Positions 18,880-27,555 of a stretch of DNA of 63,537 nt are shown here, piece by piece. The stretch is from Neoroseomonas marina. GTDB lineage: Bacteria > Pseudomonadota > Alphaproteobacteria > Acetobacterales > Acetobacteraceae. The notes under the pieces were generated by a model. That model saw nothing but the letters and a program-made list of their open reading frames with translations. It was not told the origin of the DNA and ran no database searches. The position numbers and the translations under genes are program-made. The stretch covers positions 1 through 63,537 of the forward strand of contig NZ_JABBKX010000014.1 of assembly GCF_012927745.1 (NCBI RefSeq), read 5' to 3'. Positions within the stretch are counted from its first letter, which is position 1. Each line of letters opens with the position of its first letter.

Positions 18880-19731
18880 TCACGCGCCCGGTCCGTGAAG
18901 CCCCCCGCCCCAGCGCCACCACGCCTCGGGCAACAATTGCGCGGCTGCCACCGCGTCGTCCGCCCCGCCGAACAGCGCGAAGCACGTCGCGCCCGACCCG
19001 CTCATGCGCGCCAGCAGGCAGCCGGGCAGGGACCGCAAGGCCGCCAACGCCTCGGCGACCGGGGGACACAACCCGATCGCCGGCGCTTCCAGGTCGTTGC
19101 CCAGCGCGGCCAGATCCGCCGCCATCCCGGCCGCGTCATCCCAGCCCGACGGCAGCGCCGCGGGGGCCGAGAACCCGCCCTGCCGCGCGCGGAACACGGC
19201 CGGCGTCGGCAACGCAACGCGCGGATTCGTCAGCACCATCCCGACCGGCGGCAGGCGCGGCGCCGGCCCCAGCACCTCGCCGATGCCGCCCATGCGGCAG
19301 GGCCGGGACGCGACGCAGGCCGGCACATCCGCGCCCAGCGCCAATGCCACTTCCGCCAGCCGCGCCTCAGGCCAGCCCAGCCCCCACAGCGCATTCAGCG
19401 CCCGCAGCGCCGCGGCTGCATCCGCGCTGCCGCCGCCGATGCCGGACGCCACCGGCAGATGCTTGTGCAGCCGCAGCGCAGCACCCGCCGGCACCCCGGC
19501 CGCCGTCGCGAGCGCCCGCGCCGCCCTCAACACCAGGTTGTCCGTCTCCCCGGCCAGGGCCGCTGCCGCGGGGCCGTCCACCGCCAGCGTCAGCCCCGCG
19601 GCGGGCGCGGCGAGCAACTCGTCACCCACCCCCGCGAAGGCCACGAGGCTGTCGAGCAGATGGTACCCATCCGCCCGTCGCCCCGTGACATGCAGGTAGA
19701 GGTTGACCTTGGCCGGCGCGAACCAGCTCAG
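18880..19731 (-). CDS. ispE: 4-diphosphocytidyl-2-C-methyl-D-erythritol kinase
   Basis: About 283 aa, the usual length. It phosphorylates CDP-ME in the MEP isoprenoid pathway. GHMP-kinase motifs are present: N-terminal FAPAKVNLYLHVTGRRADGY, the glycine-rich PVASGIGGGSADAAAAL, and C-terminal ARMSGSGATCFALF. There is no ATG, GTG or TTG in frame between the alignable start and well inside the upstream gene. The best start is a CTG at 19731-19729, which overlaps the TPR stop (CTGA) and has GGAG about 8 nt upstream. It is co-transcribed with the TPR lipoprotein gene. Identity is secure; the start codon is inferred. Confidence 0.9.
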   Translation of the reverse strand: MSWFAPAKVNLYLHVTGRRADGYHLLDSLVAFAGVGDELLAAPAAGLTLAVDGPAAAALAGETDNLVLRAARALATAAGVPAGAALRLHKHLPVASGIGGGSADAAAALRALNALWGLGWPEARLAEVALALGADVPACVASRPCRMGGIGEVLGPAPRLPPVGMVLTNPRVALPTPAVFRARQGGFSAPAALPSGWDDAAGMAADLAALGNDLEAPAIGLCPPVAEALAALRSLPGCLLARMSGSGATCFALFGGADDAVAAAQLLPEAWWRWGGGLHGPGA

Positions 19732-21428
19732 CGCCGGTTCTCCGCCACGGGGTTCGCGGGCAGACCGTTGCGGATCTTGGCCTCGATCTTCGGGCCATCG
19801 TCGCCCTCGGGGCCGAGCGCCAGCGCGCGACGCCACTGGAACTGTGCCTCCCGCTGCCGCCCCGCGACCCAATAGGCGTCGCCCAGGTGGTCGTTCACCA
19901 CGCTGTTGCGCGGCTCGAGCTCCACGGCGCGTTCCAGCCAGCGGATCGCGCCGGCGATGTCGCCCAGCTTGAACAGCGCCCAGCCGAGGCTGTCCGCGAT
20001 GTTGCCGTCCTGCGGGCGCAGCGCCACCGCGCGTTCGAGCATGCGGCGCGCCTCGACGATGTGCTCGCCGCGCTCGACCCAGGTGTAGCCGAGGTAGTTG
20101 AGGACATAGGGCTGCTCGGGGCTGAGCTCGAGCGCGCGGCGGAAATCGGTCTCCGCCGCCGGCCAGTTGCCGCTGCGCTCGAGCGCGATGCCCCGCGCAT
20201 AGAACAACGGCCAGGAGGACGCGTTGGGCGAGGGCACGCGGCGGATCGCGTCGTCATAGGCGGCGACCGCATCCGCCCATCGACCCCGCGCGCGCATCAT
20301 GTCGCCGAGCCGCACATAGGGCTGCGCCGCGCCGGGATACGCGGCCGCGACGCCCCGGAAGGCCACGATCGCCTCCTCCGGCCGGTCGAGCCGGTCGAGC
20401 AGCTGCGCGCGCCGAAGCCCGGCCAGCCCCGCCAGCGGATCATCCGCACGGATCTGGTCGAGCTCGGCCAGCGCCGCGACGTACTGGCGCTCATCCGTCA
20501 GCGCGTCGGACGCCATCAGCAGCGCAGGCGAGAAGCCTGGCCGCAGCCGGAGCGCGAGCCGGGTGAGCGCGAGCGAGAATTCCGCCGCGCCCTGGCCCCG
20601 CAGCGCGCCGGCAAGGGCGAGATGCGCCTCCGCCATGCCCTCGACGGGGGAGGCGACGGCGCGGTTCGTCAGCATGTCCCGCCGCGCGACATCGCCGGTG
20701 GCGAGCGCGATCTCGTCCTGTCCGCGGGCGATGCTGTCGATCAGGCGGTTGGCCTCGTCCTCCCGACCGCCGCGCGCGAGGATGCCGGCCGAGATCTGCA
20801 CCATCCGCAGGTTCGGCGGCTGGCTGTCGCCGATCGCGATCCGCACGAAGCGCTCGGCCTCGCGCGGGCGGTTCGCCAGGTCGCAGATCAGCGCGGCGTG
20901 CAGGGCATAGAGCGACCGAAGCCGCCCGCTTTCCGACAGCGGCCGGAGCAGCGCGACCGCTGCATCGGTCTGCCCCTTCCCGTGCAGGGTCCAGGCCAGC
21001 AGCATCGGCTGCAGCAGCTGCGCGGCACCCTGGCGCGGCAGGGTGCGGATCCGCTGTTCGGCGCGGTCCCAGCGCCCCGCCTGCGCATCGGTTCCGGCGA
21101 TCAGCATCGACGCCAACGGATTGTCGGGCAGACGGCGCGCGAGCCGTACCGCGTCCGGCCGGCCATCCAGCAGCGTGGCGATGAAGGCCCGCTGCACCAC
21201 CTCGGCCTGGTCCGGATCGGCCCGCAGCGCCGCGAGCAGCGATTCCGCCGCGGTTCGCGTATCGGATTCCGACGTCGCGAAGCGGCCTGCCAGATAGGCC
21301 CCGAAGGCATTGCTCGGGGATGGGGCGAAGCCAGCCTCGCCCCCGGCCCCGCCATCGGCGGCGGCGCAGGCGGACAGCAGGGCGACGGCGAGGAAGGCGA
21401 GGCGGAACGGCGGGAAGGGACGCGTCAT
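19728..21428 (-). CDS. TPR-repeat lipoprotein
   Basis: Protein of 566 aa. A signal sequence with lipobox LLSAC (cysteine near residue 20) predicts lipid anchoring. The rest is helical TPR repeats, clearest in the C-terminal half (AQPYVRLGDMMRARGRWADA, then YVLNYLGYTWVERGEHIVEA and IADSLGWALFKLGDIAGAI). TPR lipoproteins of this size next to ispE are common in Rhodospirillales, and probably act as scaffolds in envelope assembly. The specific partner is unknown. Its stop overlaps the ispE start. Confidence 0.85.
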   Translation of the reverse strand: MTRPFPPFRLAFLAVALLSACAAADGGAGGEAGFAPSPSNAFGAYLAGRFATSESDTRTAAESLLAALRADPDQAEVVQRAFIATLLDGRPDAVRLARRLPDNPLASMLIAGTDAQAGRWDRAEQRIRTLPRQGAAQLLQPMLLAWTLHGKGQTDAAVALLRPLSESGRLRSLYALHAALICDLANRPREAERFVRIAIGDSQPPNLRMVQISAGILARGGREDEANRLIDSIARGQDEIALATGDVARRDMLTNRAVASPVEGMAEAHLALAGALRGQGAAEFSLALTRLALRLRPGFSPALLMASDALTDERQYVAALAELDQIRADDPLAGLAGLRRAQLLDRLDRPEEAIVAFRGVAAAYPGAAQPYVRLGDMMRARGRWADAVAAYDDAIRRVPSPNASSWPLFYARGIALERSGNWPAAETDFRRALELSPEQPYVLNYLGYTWVERGEHIVEARRMLERAVALRPQDGNIADSLGWALFKLGDIAGAIRWLERAVELEPRNSVVNDHLGDAYWVAGRQREAQFQWRRALALGPEGDDGPKIEAKIRNGLPANPVAENRR

Positions 21429-21484
21429 GGGGTCATCCTAACCCCCGCCGTCGGGCCTCGCCACGCCGGATCGGCGCCCGGTCG

Positions 21485-22462
21485 TTACTCCAGCGTGATG
21501 CCGGCCGACCGGATGACGGCGCCGAGTTCGGCCACTTCCTTCCGGGACAGGGCGTCCAACTGCGCGAGGGTCATGGCGTCCGTCACGGCCCCCGCCTGCT
21601 CGGCCCGCTGCCGCACCACGGGTTGCAGCGCGACGTCCCGGAGCGCGGCGTTCAACCGGTCCTGCACGGGCCGGGGTGTCGCCGCCGGCACCGCGAAGGC
21701 GAACCAGGCATCGAGGGTGAAGCCGGGGAGCCCGGCCTCGGCGGTCGTCGGCACCTCGGGCAGGCCGGCTGCGCGCCGGGCGCTCGCTATGGCCAAGGCC
21801 TTGACCCGGCCGGCCTGGACCAGCGCGACGGCCGAGGACGGGGTGGTGATGAACATCTCGACGCGACCGCCGGCGACGTCCTGCAAGGCCGGCGCGGCGC
21901 CGCGATAGGGCACGTGCACCATCTCGGCCCCGATCGCGCGGGCGAACAGCACGCCCCCGATGTGCTGGATCGAACCGTTGCCGGAGGAGGCGTAGTTCAA
22001 CTTCCCGGGATTGGCCCGCGCATGGGCGATGAATTCCGCGAGCGTGTTCGCGGGCACGTTCGGCGCGACGAGGATGACGTGCGGCGCCATCGTCGCCATC
22101 CCGACCAGGCTGAGGTCGCGGATCGGATCCCAGGTCAGGTCGCGCATCATCGCCGGATTGCCGGCGTGATAACCGTTGTACTGCAGCAGCAGGGTGTGCC
22201 CGTCCGGCTGCGCGCGGACCACGGCGTTGATCGCGATGTTGCCGTTCGCGCCGGGGCGGTTCTCGATCACCACCGGCTGGCCGAGCGCGGCCTGCAGCCC
22301 TTCCTGGAACAGCCGGGCCGCGAAATCCGTCCCGCCGCCGGGCGGGTTGGGCACGATCACCGTGACAGGGCGGTTCGGGAAGGCAGCTTGCGCGCGCGAT
22401 ATCATCGGCACCGCGAGCACGGGGACGGCGCCGAGCAGAGCGCGGCGGGTGGCGCGGATCAT
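21485..22462 (-). CDS. TctC/Bug-family periplasmic solute-binding protein
   Basis: Protein of 325 aa from the ATG at 22462. It has a twin-arginine-like signal (MIRATRRALLGAVPVLAVP) followed by FPNRPVTVIVPNPPGGGTDF and VVIENRPGANGNIAINAV. The family mid-region HVPYRGAAPALQDV is present. It stands alone, facing the aldehyde dehydrogenase gene across a 147-bp divergent promoter region. Joint regulation with that enzyme, perhaps uptake and oxidation of one compound, is possible but speculative. Confidence 0.92.
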   Translation of the reverse strand: MIRATRRALLGAVPVLAVPMISRAQAAFPNRPVTVIVPNPPGGGTDFAARLFQEGLQAALGQPVVIENRPGANGNIAINAVVRAQPDGHTLLLQYNGYHAGNPAMMRDLTWDPIRDLSLVGMATMAPHVILVAPNVPANTLAEFIAHARANPGKLNYASSGNGSIQHIGGVLFARAIGAEMVHVPYRGAAPALQDVAGGRVEMFITTPSSAVALVQAGRVKALAIASARRAAGLPEVPTTAEAGLPGFTLDAWFAFAVPAATPRPVQDRLNAALRDVALQPVVRQRAEQAGAVTDAMTLAQLDALSRKEVAELGAVIRSAGITLE

Positions 22463-22609
22463 GGCGGGTTCCTCCGGTCCTCGGCCCTTGCGGCCGATTT
22501 GCGCGGCAGGATCGTTCAGCCATGCGCCCGGGGCAAGCCGCCCCGGCTGGCCCGGCGCCCGTTGCGGGACTAGTGTGCGCGCCGACCGCAATCCCGGAGG
22601 AAGGCGCCG

Positions 22610-24046
22610 ATGTCGTATCCGAACGTCCAGCTGCATGTGAACGGGGAGTGGCGCCCGGCCCGCTCCGGCAAGACCATCAACGTGATCAACCCGGCCACCG
22701 AGGAAGTGATCGGCAACGTCGCGCATGCCGAGAAGGCCGACCTCGACGAGGCGCTCGCCGCCGCCGACAAGGGCTTCGCCGTGTGGAAGAAGGTCCCGGC
22801 CTTCGAGCGCTACAAGCTCATGCGCAAGGCCGCCGACATCTTCCGCTCCCGCGCCGACGCGACGGCGCGGCTGATGACGCTCGAGCAGGGCAAGCCGCTG
22901 CCCGAGGCGAAGATGGAAGTGATGGCGGCCGCCGACATCATCGACTGGTTCGCCGAGGAAGGCCGCCGCGCCTATGGCCGCGTGATCCCGGCGCGCGCCG
23001 ATGGCGTGTACCAGCTCGTGATCAAGGAGCCGGTCGGTCCCGTCGCCGCCTTCACGCCGTGGAACTTCCCGATCAATCAGGTGGTGCGCAAGCTCTGCGG
23101 CGCCGTCACCACGGGCTGCTCCATCATCGTCAAGGCGCCTGAGGAAACCCCGGCCTCCCCGGCTGAGCTCATCCGCGCCTTCGTCGACGCCGGCCTGCCG
23201 CCGGGCGTGGTGAACCTGGTCTACGGCGTGCCGGCCGAGATCAGCGAATACCTCATCGCGCATCCGGTCATCCGCAAGGTGACGTTCACCGGCTCGACAC
23301 CGGTCGGCAAGCTGCTCGCGGGCCTCGCGGGCCAGCACATGAAGCGCGTGACGATGGAACTCGGCGGCCATGCGCCGGCGATCGTCTTCGACGATGCGGA
23401 TCTCGACCTCGCGGCCAAGACGCTGGCGGGGGCCAAGTTCCGCAACGCCGGCCAGGTCTGCGTGTCGCCCACGCGCTTCCTCGTGCAGGAGAAGCTGTAC
23501 GACGGCTTCGTCGAGAAGTTCGTCGCGGCCGCCAAGGCGGTGAAGGTCGGCGACGGCCTGGTCGAGGGCACCACCATGGGCCCGCTCGCCCATGACCGCC
23601 GCGTGCCCTGGATCGAGACCCTGGTGCAGGACGCGCAGTCCAAGGGTGCGAAGGTGCAGACCGGCGGGTCCCGCATCGGCAACAAGGGCTACTTCTACGA
23701 ACCGACGGTCATGACCGACGTCCCCAAGGACGCCCGCGCTATGAACGAGGAGCCCTTCGGCCCGATGGCGATGATCTCCCGCTTCAAGGACCTCGACGAA
23801 GTGGTGACGGAGGCGAACCGGCTGCCCTACGGGCTCGCCGCCTACGCCTTCACCAGGTCGGCCAAGACGGCGAACGCGATCGCCTCGCGTGTCGAGAGCG
23901 GCATGATGACCATCAACCACCTCGGCCTTGCCCTGCCGGAAGTGCCCTTCGGCGGCGTGAAGGATTCCGGCTACGGCTCGGAAGGCGGGTCGGAAGCCAT
24001 CGAGGCCTACCTGAACACCAAGTTCGTGTCGCAGGCGGGGCTCTGA
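22610..24046 (+). CDS. NAD(P)-dependent aldehyde dehydrogenase, succinate-semialdehyde type
   Basis: Protein of 478 aa with a strong GGAGGAAGG site before the ATG. Features of the ALDH superfamily: [19 protein letters not shown] (cofactor loop), FTGSTPVGK (Rossmann glycine), catalytic glutamate in MELGGHAP, catalytic cysteine in [12 protein letters not shown], and [10 protein letters not shown]. The closest general match is the GabD/SSADH or glycolaldehyde dehydrogenase group. Exact substrate cannot be fixed from sequence. It is single-cistron, with a hairpin directly downstream. Confidence 0.9.
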   Translation: MSYPNVQLHVNGEWRPARSGKTINVINPATEEVIGNVAHAEKADLDEALAAADKGFAVWKKVPAFERYKLMRKAADIFRSRADATARLMTLEQGKPLPEAKMEVMAAADIIDWFAEEGRRAYGRVIPARADGVYQLVIKEPVGPVAAFTPWNFPINQVVRKLCGAVTTGCSIIVKAPEETPASPAELIRAFVDAGLPPGVVNLVYGVPAEISEYLIAHPVIRKVTFTGSTPVGKLLAGLAGQHMKRVTMELGGHAPAIVFDDADLDLAAKTLAGAKFRNAGQVCVSPTRFLVQEKLYDGFVEKFVAAAKAVKVGDGLVEGTTMGPLAHDRRVPWIETLVQDAQSKGAKVQTGGSRIGNKGYFYEPTVMTDVPKDARAMNEEPFGPMAMISRFKDLDEVVTEANRLPYGLAAYAFTRSAKTANAIASRVESGMMTINHLGLALPEVPFGGVKDSGYGSEGGSEAIEAYLNTKFVSQAGL

Positions 24047-24054
24047 TCGAAGGC

Positions 24055-24080
24055 GGGGGGAGAAGGGAACTTCTCCCCCC
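24055..24080 (+). terminator. GC hairpin after the aldehyde dehydrogenase gene
   Basis: A perfect 11-bp stem (GGGGGGAGAAG with CTTCTCCCCCC) around a GGAA loop, starting 9 bp after the stop. No U-tract follows, so intrinsic termination is uncertain; it may instead be a palindromic repeat. Confidence 0.5.
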
Positions 24081-24160
24081 GCACCCCCCTCAACCTTTTC
24101 TGGCCCTTGGGGACTGACATCCGGGGCCGGCACCAAGAAACCAAAGAAGGGAGGGGGTCT

Positions 24161-24180
24161 GGGGGAGGTTCACCTCCCCC
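24161..24180 (+). repeat. GC hairpin just before the MFS start
   Basis: GGGGGAGG and CCTCCCCC around TTCA, 10 bp before the ATG at 24190. The left arm contains the only purine-rich ribosome-binding candidate, so pairing could limit translation. The same kind of palindrome occurs near 50618 and 58186, which suggests a dispersed repeat. Confidence 0.5.
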
Positions 24181-24189
24181 GGCCTGCCG

Positions 24190-25389
24190 ATGTCGGACCC
24201 AGCCTGGCGCACCCTGTTCCGCGACCGCGACTTCCTGCGTCTCTGGATCGCGGGTCTTTGCACCTTCGTGGTCCGCTGGCTGGAAACGCTGGCGGTCGGC
24301 GTCTTCGCCTACAACGCGACCGGCTCTGCCTTCGTCGTCGCGATGCTCACCATGCTGCGCCTGCTGCCGATGGGCCTGTTCGGCGCCTTCCTCGGGGCGG
24401 CGGCCGAGCGCATGGATCGTCGCCTCGCGCTGCTGCTCATCGTGCTGTCGCAGGCGGCGACCTCGGCGACGATCGCGCTGCTCGCGGTGTTCGATGCCGT
24501 GCAGGTCTGGCATCTCGCCTGCGCCGCCTTCATGAACGGGATCGCCTGGGCCGCCGACAATCCCGTGCGCCGCGCCATGATCGGCCAGGTTGCCGGCGCG
24601 GCGCGCATGGGCACGGCGATGTCGATCGACGTCGCGACCAGCAACGGGAGCCGCGTCTTCGGCCCCACGCTCGGGGGCGTGCTGCTTGCGGCGGTCGGCC
24701 TGGACGGTGCCTTCGCGCTGGGTGCCCTGCTCTATGTCCCGGCCGTCGTCGCCGTGCTGCGCCTGCCGGTTGCCCCGGTCACGCGGTCGGCCGCCGGCCT
24801 GTCCGTGCTCGCCAGCATCGCCGAGGGCCTGGCCCTGGTGCGACGAGAGCCGCGGCTGGTCGGCACGCTGCTCGTGACGCTGCTGTTCAACCTGTTCGGC
24901 TGGCCCTTCACCTCGATGGTGCCGGTGATCGGCCAGGACCAGCTCGCGCTCGGTCCGCGTGGCATCGGCGTGCTCGCGAGCATGGACGGCGTCGGCGCCT
25001 TCCTCGGCGCGGTGATCGTCGCGGTCTTCGCGCGGCCGGCGCAGTACCGGGCCATCTATGTCGGTGGGATCACGCTCTACTTCGCGATGCTCGCCGCCTT
25101 CGCGCTGGCGACGGATCCCTTCGTCGCGGGCATCGCGCTGGTCCTCACGGGCGTCGGCGGCGCGGGCTTCGCCATCATGCAGCCGACGCTCGTCTTCCTG
25201 GCGACACCGCCCGAGATGCGCAGCCGCGTGCTCGGGCTGCTATCCGTTTGCATCGGCCTCGGCCCGGTCGGCTTCCTGGCACTGGGCGCGCTCGCCGAGG
25301 TCCTCGGGGCACCGGTGGCGACGGCGACCATGGGCCTCGCCGGCCTCATCGCCATGGCGGCAACCCACAGCTTCTGGCGGCGCATCTGA
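24190..25389 (+). CDS. MFS transporter
   Basis: Protein of 399 aa with about 12 membrane segments. It starts WRTLFRDRDFLRLWIAG and has the cytoplasmic loop AAERMDRRLALLL in place of the classical motif between segments 2 and 3. This subgroup (MFS_3/EntS-like) contains putative exporters of siderophores or drugs. The substrate is unknown. It stands alone, after a GC-rich palindromic spacer. The frame is strongly hydrophobic throughout, which supports this reading over the long alternative frame on the same strand. Confidence 0.85.
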   Translation: MSDPAWRTLFRDRDFLRLWIAGLCTFVVRWLETLAVGVFAYNATGSAFVVAMLTMLRLLPMGLFGAFLGAAAERMDRRLALLLIVLSQAATSATIALLAVFDAVQVWHLACAAFMNGIAWAADNPVRRAMIGQVAGAARMGTAMSIDVATSNGSRVFGPTLGGVLLAAVGLDGAFALGALLYVPAVVAVLRLPVAPVTRSAAGLSVLASIAEGLALVRREPRLVGTLLVTLLFNLFGWPFTSMVPVIGQDQLALGPRGIGVLASMDGVGAFLGAVIVAVFARPAQYRAIYVGGITLYFAMLAAFALATDPFVAGIALVLTGVGGAGFAIMQPTLVFLATPPEMRSRVLGLLSVCIGLGPVGFLALGALAEVLGAPVATATMGLAGLIAMAATHSFWRRI

Positions 25390-25434
25390 TCCCTCGCATG
25401 AGCGGCGCGCATGGCGTAAATCCTGTTTGACACC

Positions 25435-27555
25435 ATGCCGACCGCCGACGCCTCATCCCGGCCAATGACCGCGACACCCGCCAGGCTGGCGGCGGGCCAC
25501 GCGCGGCGAGCGGTCCTGACCGCCACGCTGATGGGCTTTTCGCTGATCGCGATCTGGACGGTCGCGGTGTTGCTCGTGAACCAGGCGACCCGCAGTGCCT
25601 CGGAAAAGGCCATTGCCCAGGCGGAAGTGGCGGCACGCGTCCTGGAACAGTTCGTCCTGCGGACGGTCGAGGGCGTGGAATCCAGCCTGGCGTTGCTCCG
25701 CGCGCGCCGCCTGCTCGAAGCCTCCGGCGATGCGGGCGCTGCTGAACAGGTGGCGCAGCGCCTGACGGAGGCGACGGTCTTCGGCCGCTTTGGCCTCCGC
25801 CGCATTTCCGATGTCACCCCCGATGGCGCCACGCGCTGGTCCTTGCCGCCGGGACGGGAAGGCACGCCGCAAGCTTCGGGCGTCGTCTCGTATCTGGCCG
25901 AGCCCGCGCCGGGACCGGGCCTCTTCGTCGGCGCCCCGCGCCGCGACCCCGCGTCGGGCCACTGGACGTTGCAGATCAGCCGCCCCATCGAGGATCCCGG
26001 AGGCAATATCGTCGGTACGGCGGAAGTCGTGATCGATCCGGTCTCGTTTTCCGCCGATCTCGCGCAGATGTCCCCCGGGCCGCTCGACCTGATGTTCGTG
26101 ATGCGGCGCGACGGCACCTACCTCGCGCGTTCCGACGCGGCGGAACGCGCCCTGGGCGAGGAGATGGGCGCCGGGCGGCTGCTCCTGTTGGCGGCGGAAC
26201 GGGCAGGCGGGGGCGCCTTCCGCGACGTGAGCCCGATCGACGGGCGCGACCGCTTCTTCGCGCTGCGCCAGGTGCCGGGCACGCCTTTGGTGGTCGCCGC
26301 CGGCGTGGACGCGAACAGTGCGTTGGCGCCGGTGCGCGACGTGTTGGTCCTGTCGCCGATCACGGCCCTGCTGACCAGCGCCCTCGTCGTGCTGATGGCG
26401 CTGTTCGGGCGCCGCCGGCACGAACGCCTCCATACGCTCGCGCAGTTGCAGCAGGCGCGCCTTGCCGAGGCCGCGGCAGGCGCCGCGCGGGCCGAGATCG
26501 AGGCGTTGCTCGCCGGCCTGCCGATAGCCGTCTATCGCGCCCGCGTCACGCATGCCCGAGGCCTCGAAGTGACCTATGCGAGCGCCGCCATGGGGGACCT
26601 GGTCGAGGCGAACGCGGCCATTGCCGCCACCGGCTTCCTGACGAGCCTGCTCGAAGGGCGGGACGCCACCGTCGAGTACGAGGTCGCGCGACCGGGCCGC
26701 CCATCGGCCTGGCTCCGCGAAGGCGCCCGCGTCGTTGCCACCCGTCCCGACGGCGTGGAGGTCGTCGGATACCGCGCCGACATCACGACCGAGCGCCAGT
26801 TCGCCAGCCAGGCGGCGGAGGCCTCCAAGCTCGCGACGCTCGGCGAGATGGCGACGGGCCTCGCCCATGAACTCAATCAGCCGGTGACGGCGATGGCGCT
26901 CGGTGCCGACAATGCCGCGGATGCGCTGGAGGCGGACGGCGCCTCGGGCATCGCCGAGGCGGTCGAGACCCTGCGTCGCGTCGCCGGCCAGGCCTCGCGC
27001 GCCCAGGCGATCATCGACCACCTCCGCGTTTTCGGCCGCCGCGATCCGGGGCCGCTCGGCCCGGTCGAGGTCGGCCGTGCCGTCGAGGGGGCGTTGGTCC
27101 TGGCGGCCAATGCCCTGCGGTCCGCCGGCATCGTGGTGGAACGGCACATCCCGCAGGACCTGCCGGTGGTGCAGGCCCAGATCGTCCTGCTGGAGCAGGT
27201 CCTGCTGAACCTCTTCCTCAATGCGCGCGACGCGCTGGTCCTGCGTCCGGAAGGGACGCGCCGGCTGATCATATCCGCGCGGGTCGATCCGTCGGGTCGG
27301 GTCCTTCTGCTGGTGCGCGACACCGGCGGCGGCGTGCCGGCCGAAGTCATCGACCGCGTGTTCGAGCCCTTCTACACGACGAAGCCCGTCGGCCAGGGCA
27401 CCGGGCTGGGCCTGGCGCTGTGCCATGGCATGATGGCCGCGCTCGGGGGCTCGATCCGCGTGGCGAACGTCGAAGGCGGTGCGGAGTTCGTCCTCGATCT
27501 CGCGCCCGTGCCGGCCGCGTCACCGCCGACGGAGAAAGCCCGGGACTTCGTCTGA
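25435..27555 (+). CDS. Membrane-bound sensor histidine kinase
   Basis: Protein of 706 aa. One membrane segment (VLTATLMGFSLIAIWTVAVL), a periplasmic sensor of about 270 residues resembling a dCACHE domain, a second segment (SPITALLTSALVVLMALF), a PAS-like region, and a transmitter domain. The phospho-accepting histidine lies in EMATGLAHELNQPVTAM (about residue 478). ATP-binding boxes are LLEQVLLNLFLNARDAL, VRDTGGGVP and GQGTGLGLALCHGMM. It lies tail to tail with a GGDEF-EAL response regulator, its likely partner. The signal is unknown. No clear ribosome-binding site precedes the ATG, so the start could be 25465. Confidence 0.9.
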   Translation: MPTADASSRPMTATPARLAAGHARRAVLTATLMGFSLIAIWTVAVLLVNQATRSASEKAIAQAEVAARVLEQFVLRTVEGVESSLALLRARRLLEASGDAGAAEQVAQRLTEATVFGRFGLRRISDVTPDGATRWSLPPGREGTPQASGVVSYLAEPAPGPGLFVGAPRRDPASGHWTLQISRPIEDPGGNIVGTAEVVIDPVSFSADLAQMSPGPLDLMFVMRRDGTYLARSDAAERALGEEMGAGRLLLLAAERAGGGAFRDVSPIDGRDRFFALRQVPGTPLVVAAGVDANSALAPVRDVLVLSPITALLTSALVVLMALFGRRRHERLHTLAQLQQARLAEAAAGAARAEIEALLAGLPIAVYRARVTHARGLEVTYASAAMGDLVEANAAIAATGFLTSLLEGRDATVEYEVARPGRPSAWLREGARVVATRPDGVEVVGYRADITTERQFASQAAEASKLATLGEMATGLAHELNQPVTAMALGADNAADALEADGASGIAEAVETLRRVAGQASRAQAIIDHLRVFGRRDPGPLGPVEVGRAVEGALVLAANALRSAGIVVERHIPQDLPVVQAQIVLLEQVLLNLFLNARDALVLRPEGTRRLIISARVDPSGRVLLLVRDTGGGVPAEVIDRVFEPFYTTKPVGQGTGLGLALCHGMMAALGGSIRVANVEGGAEFVLDLAPVPAASPPTEKARDFV

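Noticed and set aside
21485..24136. 883-aa minus-strand frame opposite the aldehyde dehydrogenase
   Set aside because: Only its last 325 codons (the TctC gene) have family motifs; the rest is antisense to a clear enzyme and arises from high GC.
24258..25430. 390-aa alternative plus-strand frame inside the MFS gene
   Set aside because: No membrane segments or motifs; the other frame is a well-formed transporter.
25453..27426. 657-aa minus-strand frame opposite the histidine kinase
   Set aside because: Composition is typical of an antisense GC-rich frame, and the kinase frame has all expected motifs.
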